Shown here: positions 43,956 through 47,106 of the stretch, piece after piece
How positions within the stretch are numbered: position 1 is the first letter of the stretch
How the letters are laid out: every line of letters starts with the position of its first letter
Assembly (NCBI GenBank): GCA_964459305.1
Contig: CAYWNA010000085.1
Span: 1-47,106, forward strand
Length of the DNA: 47,106 nt
Source: CAYWNA01 sp964459305
GTDB taxonomy: Bacteria; Planctomycetota; Planctomycetia; Pirellulales; Pirellulaceae
Reading direction: 5' to 3'
Position numbers and translations under genes: made by a program
The notes under the pieces: generated by a model
The model's input: the letters and a program-made list of their open reading frames with translations, nothing else
The model's database searches: none
Told to the model about the DNA's origin: nothing

Positions 43956-45479
43956 ATGCCTGAGGTGAATGATGCCGAGGCGTCGCTGTTGGCACTTCGC
44001 GGCGTAACGAAGCACTTCGGCGGCGTCACGGCATTGGACGACGTTGATTTCGACCTCCGCCAGGGAGAGATTCATGCGCTATTGGGCGAAAACGGCGCCG
44101 GAAAATCTACCCTGATCAAAATCCTAGGCGGAATCCACACACCCGACGCCGGAACCATCCATATCGACGGCCAGCTCGTGAGGATCCGCTCGGTCGTCGA
44201 CGCCGACCACTGCGGCATCCGCATCATCCACCAGGAATTGTCCCTGGCTCCCAACCTGTCTGTCGCCGAAAACATCTATCTCGGCCGGGAGCCGACGCGG
44301 TTGGGATTGCTGAGCCGCCGGAAGATGCACGAGCAGGCAGCAAGACTGACTCGTTCGTTGGGACTGCACGAAATCCGGGACACCCACGCCGTTGTTTCCG
44401 GATTGAGCGTGGCACACCAGCAACTGGTGGAGATCGCCAGATCGCTTTCGACACAGGCGCGGATGCTAGTGCTAGACGAGCCTACTTCGTCGCTTTCCGA
44501 GGCGGAAACCGATGCCCTGTTCGTTACGCTTCGCAGGCTGCGTTCGCAAGGAACGGGGATCATCTACATCTCGCACCGCCTGGAAGAAATTGTCCGCTTG
44601 GCCGATCGCATTACGGTGCTTCGCGACGGGCGTTCGATTGGCACACAGGCCGCCCGGGGAATTGACCAGCGGAAGCTGGTCCGGTGGATGGTGGGCCGCG
44701 ATATCGTGGACCATTTCCGCCGCCCTCGGCACGTGCCGGCGAAAGCGGCCCTTGAGGTCCGTCATTTGTCGAACGCGCGAGTACGCGACGTCAGCTTCAA
44801 CGTTCGTTATGGCGAGATTCTGGGAATCGCGGGACTGGTGGGCGCCGGACGAAGCGAATTGGCGCGAGCCATTTTCGGGATTGACTCGGTCGACCGGGGC
44901 GAGATCCGCGTTGACGGAAGACCGGTCCGCATCACTCGACCGCGGCATGCGTTAGACGCCGGCATCGTCTTGGTTCCGGAAGATCGAAAGCTGCAAGGGT
45001 TGATAATGTCGCATTCGATGGCATTCAACACGGCCTTGCCGTGGGTCGCCGATTGGATTCGCGGCTGCATGCCGAACGGCCGGAAACGCGGGGAGATCGT
45101 CCGGCGGGCCGTGACGAATTTTGCGATCAAACTGGCCGACCCCGAATCGCCGGTCGACAACCTGTCGGGCGGCAATCAGCAGAAGGTGTTGGTCAGCCGA
45201 TGGATGGAACATCGCCCCAAGGTCCTAATCCTGGACGAGCCCACGCGCGGCATCGACGTGGGGGCGCGCGAAGAGATGTTCCGGATCGTCGGATCGCTGG
45301 TCGAATCGGGTATGGCCGTGCTGTTGATTTCATCCGATTTGGCCGAAGTGATCAACATGTCGCACCGGATCGCCGTTTATCGCGACGGCCGAATCCTCAG
45401 GATCGCCTCAGCCGGTGACGTCACGCCCGAGAACATCATGGAACAACTTACGGGAGCCCAAGTGTATGAGAACGGCTAA
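43956..45479 (+). CDS. Sugar ABC importer ATPase with two nucleotide-binding domains, RbsA-like (507 aa)
   Basis: The N-terminal domain has Walker A GENGAGKST (44-52), the signature GLSVAHQQLVEIARSLS and Walker B LVLDEPTSSL. The C-terminal domain has a degenerate P-loop GLVGAGRSE (typical of RbsA/XylG/MglA), LSGGNQQKVLVSRWM and LILDEPTRGIDVGAREE. This double-domain form works with a single permease type. The gene follows the binding protein by one base and its last 14 bases overlap the permease start, so translation is coupled. Which sugar is carried cannot be told from the ATPase. Confidence 0.95.
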   Translation: MPEVNDAEASLLALRGVTKHFGGVTALDDVDFDLRQGEIHALLGENGAGKSTLIKILGGIHTPDAGTIHIDGQLVRIRSVVDADHCGIRIIHQELSLAPNLSVAENIYLGREPTRLGLLSRRKMHEQAARLTRSLGLHEIRDTHAVVSGLSVAHQQLVEIARSLSTQARMLVLDEPTSSLSEAETDALFVTLRRLRSQGTGIIYISHRLEEIVRLADRITVLRDGRSIGTQAARGIDQRKLVRWMVGRDIVDHFRRPRHVPAKAALEVRHLSNARVRDVSFNVRYGEILGIAGLVGAGRSELARAIFGIDSVDRGEIRVDGRPVRITRPRHALDAGIVLVPEDRKLQGLIMSHSMAFNTALPWVADWIRGCMPNGRKRGEIVRRAVTNFAIKLADPESPVDNLSGGNQQKVLVSRWMEHRPKVLILDEPTRGIDVGAREEMFRIVGSLVESGMAVLLISSDLAEVINMSHRIAVYRDGRILRIASAGDVTPENIMEQLTGAQVYENG

Positions 45480-46458
45480 GCGAATGGTGCCGTTGCTGCT
45501 GGCGATCGTCGCCTTGCAGATTATTTTTCGATTCGGATTGCCCTACGTCTGGTTCGACGGTTTCCACTGGTGGCCTGGTATCGAGAGCTTCTGGGTTGTG
45601 GAGAACCAGATCGATATCGTCCAACAGGTCTCGGTCAACGCGATCCTCGCTTTCGGTATAACGCTGGCCATCCTGATCGGCGGCATCGATCTCTCCGTCG
45701 GCGCGTTGTTGGCGCTGGTAGGTACGACTACGGTGTATTTGTTGGGCATCCCAGCTGGCGAGACTCAGAGTCTGATGTGGCTGGCCATCGCTGTCCTGGG
45801 CGGATTGGGCGTGGCGGCAGCCTTCGGAGCGTTCAATGGACTTTGCGCCGCAAAAACGAATATGCCGCCGTTCATCATTACGCTCGCCACCATGCTCATC
45901 GCTCGCGGCTGCGCGCTCCGCTACAACGAAGGCCGCCCGATGCGGATCCCAGACCACGAGACAATGTTCCTGAACTTGGGAAACGACCGGTTCTTCGATG
46001 TCATTCCCGTGCCGGTCGTGGTGATGTTGGGTCTTTTCGTGGTTGCGGTCGTGCTTCTGCACTTCACCCGCTTCGGCCAATACGTCTATGCCATGGGAGG
46101 AAACCGCGAGGCGGCTCGATTCACCGGCGTGCCGATGGTGCGAGTTGAAATCTTCGTCTACATGATCTGCTCGCTGATGACCGGCGTGGCCGGCATGATC
46201 CATACCTCACAGCTCTATTCTGCCGAGCCGGCTTCCGGTATCGGCTTCGAACTCAACGCCATCGCCGCAGCCGTAGTCGGCGGCACCAGCTTTACCGGCG
46301 GCCGCGGCACCATGTACGGAACGCTGTTGGGAGCGATCATCATCGGCATCCTCGCCAAAGGTCTCAACCAAGCCGGCGTGCACCATTCGCTGCAATCCGT
46401 CGTCACCGGCGCCGTGATCCTCGGCGCCGTCTACATCGATGTCCGCCGGGCAAGATAA
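45466..46458 (+). CDS. Sugar ABC importer permease, RbsC-like (330 aa)
   Basis: The ATG at 45466 overlaps the ATPase gene by 14 bases; a start at 45415 would only add residues overlapping the ATPase. The protein has about 8-10 membrane segments with RbsC/MglC-family phrases: FGITLAILIGGIDLSVGALLALVG (cytoplasmic loop with the EAA-like GIDLSVG), ALRYNEGRPM, TRFGQYVYAMGGNREAARFTGV and NAIAAAVVGGTSFTGGRGTMYGTLLGA. It forms the inner-membrane channel with the ATPase and binding protein. The three genes are a complete import system. Confidence 0.93.
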   Translation: MRTAKRMVPLLLAIVALQIIFRFGLPYVWFDGFHWWPGIESFWVVENQIDIVQQVSVNAILAFGITLAILIGGIDLSVGALLALVGTTTVYLLGIPAGETQSLMWLAIAVLGGLGVAAAFGAFNGLCAAKTNMPPFIITLATMLIARGCALRYNEGRPMRIPDHETMFLNLGNDRFFDVIPVPVVVMLGLFVVAVVLLHFTRFGQYVYAMGGNREAARFTGVPMVRVEIFVYMICSLMTGVAGMIHTSQLYSAEPASGIGFELNAIAAAVVGGTSFTGGRGTMYGTLLGAIIIGILAKGLNQAGVHHSLQSVVTGAVILGAVYIDVRRAR

Positions 46459-46541
46459 TCCAGCACGACTCGTTACGCGGGCTGATGCAAGGGTCGCGGG
46501 AATGGGGGGAATGGGTTAGCATAATGTGTGACTCATTTGGC

Positions 46542-46546
46542 GGAGG
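46542..46546 (+). promoter_or_regulatory. Ribosome-binding site GGAGG before a GTG start
   Basis: GGAGG is six bases upstream of GTG 46553, which opens the kinase frame that runs off the window end. Confidence 0.65.
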
Positions 46547-46552
46547 TGAAGT

Positions 46553-47106
46553 GTGACTGACCAGGACCATGGCGATCATTCAACGGATGAACGTTTGAAT
46601 CGGATTATCGCCGAGTATGTGTCAGCCGTAGAATCCGGTCAGACACCCGATCGGCAAAAGCTGCTGGATCGGTATCCGGATCTGGCCGACGAGCTTCGAG
46701 CCTACTTCGCCGACCGTGACAAGACGAAGGAGCTCACTCCCCCGGCTGAGCCGGCGACTCCGGCCAAGGAAGAGACAGTCGGCTCGAAAGCCCAGATAGT
46801 GCCTCCCGGCAAGCCGGACTTCGAAGAGCCCACGATCCCTATTGACCAGCCGCAATTCGAGGCGGCGGCCATTCCACTAACCGTGGATTTCAACGACGAC
46901 ATTCAGGAGGAAACGCTACCGCCGAGGGATACGGAAGCATCTGGTGCAGCCAGCGGGCAAGTCGCGCCGCCGATCGGGACGAAGATCCGTTACTTTGGCG
47001 ACTATGAATTGCTGGAAGAGATTGCCCGCGGCGGGATGGGGGTGGTCTACAAGGCTCGTCAAATCAGCCTGAACCGGATCGTAGCGTTGAAGATGATCCT
47101 GGCCGG
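46553..47106 (+). CDS. Ser/Thr protein kinase, N-terminal part only (runs off the window)
   Basis: From the GTG the frame is open to the last base (184 codons). Residues about 10-45 (DERLNRIIAEYVSAVESG.. LLDRYPDLADELRAYFAD) are the short helical domain found before the kinase domain in many planctomycete kinases. A Pro/Glu-rich linker follows, then the kinase domain begins YFGDYELLEEIARGGMGVVYKARQ with the Gly-rich loop, and the Lys of VALKMI. Catalytic loop and any sensor domain lie outside the window. It starts 94 bases after the permease and is probably unrelated to it. Confidence 0.85.
   Translation, partial: MTDQDHGDHSTDERLNRIIAEYVSAVESGQTPDRQKLLDRYPDLADELRAYFADRDKTKELTPPAEPATPAKEETVGSKAQIVPPGKPDFEEPTIPIDQPQFEAAAIPLTVDFNDDIQEETLPPRDTEASGAASGQVAPPIGTKIRYFGDYELLEEIARGGMGVVYKARQISLNRIVALKMILA

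Overview
The window looks like a chromosomal stretch of a planctomycete (Planctomycetota, probably Pirellulales-like). This is inferred from the gene families. Present are a FGly-type sulfatase, two Tat-exported Gfo/Idh/MocA oxidoreductases, a BlaI/M56 pair with a TIGR03067-like domain and many EF-hands, a membrane-anchored LRR protein, a Ser/Thr kinase with the short N-terminal domain usual in this phylum, and many hairpin-rich intergenic repeats. I see no rRNA, tRNA or CRISPR array.

Layout. 1-3454: the C-terminal tail of an upstream gene, a hairpin repeat, a ceramidase-like secreted protein, and a reverse-strand LRR protein. 3929-11610: a secreted LanC-like barrel protein, divergent from a four-gene run. 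That run encodes a right-handed beta-helix protein, an Asp/Glu-racemase-like enzyme, an opine-type dehydrogenase (ATGA overlap with the racemase) and an NhaC-type antiporter. 11675-16180: a reverse-strand BlaI repressor and a giant M56 (BlaR1-type) sensor ending in 16 EF-hand loops. Upstream is a consensus sigma70 promoter carrying two perfect palindromes. 16922-25812: a carbohydrate region with an SGNH esterase, a GH36-type alpha-galactosidase, an MBL-fold lipoprotein, a Gfo/Idh oxidoreductase, a HEAT-repeat protein and a Tat-exported sugar isomerase/epimerase-like protein. 25941-28992: a compact reverse-strand unit of two radical-SAM/SPASM proteins and an LPG-synthase/flippase-type membrane protein. 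29395-34312: a second ceramidase-like protein, a broken IS66 transposase fused in frame to a WD40 tail, and an SDR dehydrogenase. 34604-46458: a HemN-like radical SAM protein, a sulfatase/metallophosphoesterase/alpha-beta hydrolase run, a reverse-strand pair (Gfo/Idh plus deacetylase-like), and a divergent complete ribose-type ABC importer. 46553-end: the start of a Ser/Thr protein kinase.

The overall theme is scavenging of sulfated or complex glycans: secreted hydrolases, esterases and sulfatase, periplasmic sugar oxidoreductases and isomerase, and an ABC sugar importer. The intergenic DNA is dominated by modular palindromic elements, about nine of them. Several have nested hairpins, and two share the same outer arms around different cores. 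The most unusual units are the M56/EF-hand sensor with its operators, the racemase/opine-dehydrogenase/antiporter cassette, and the two-radical-SAM plus membrane-protein unit.
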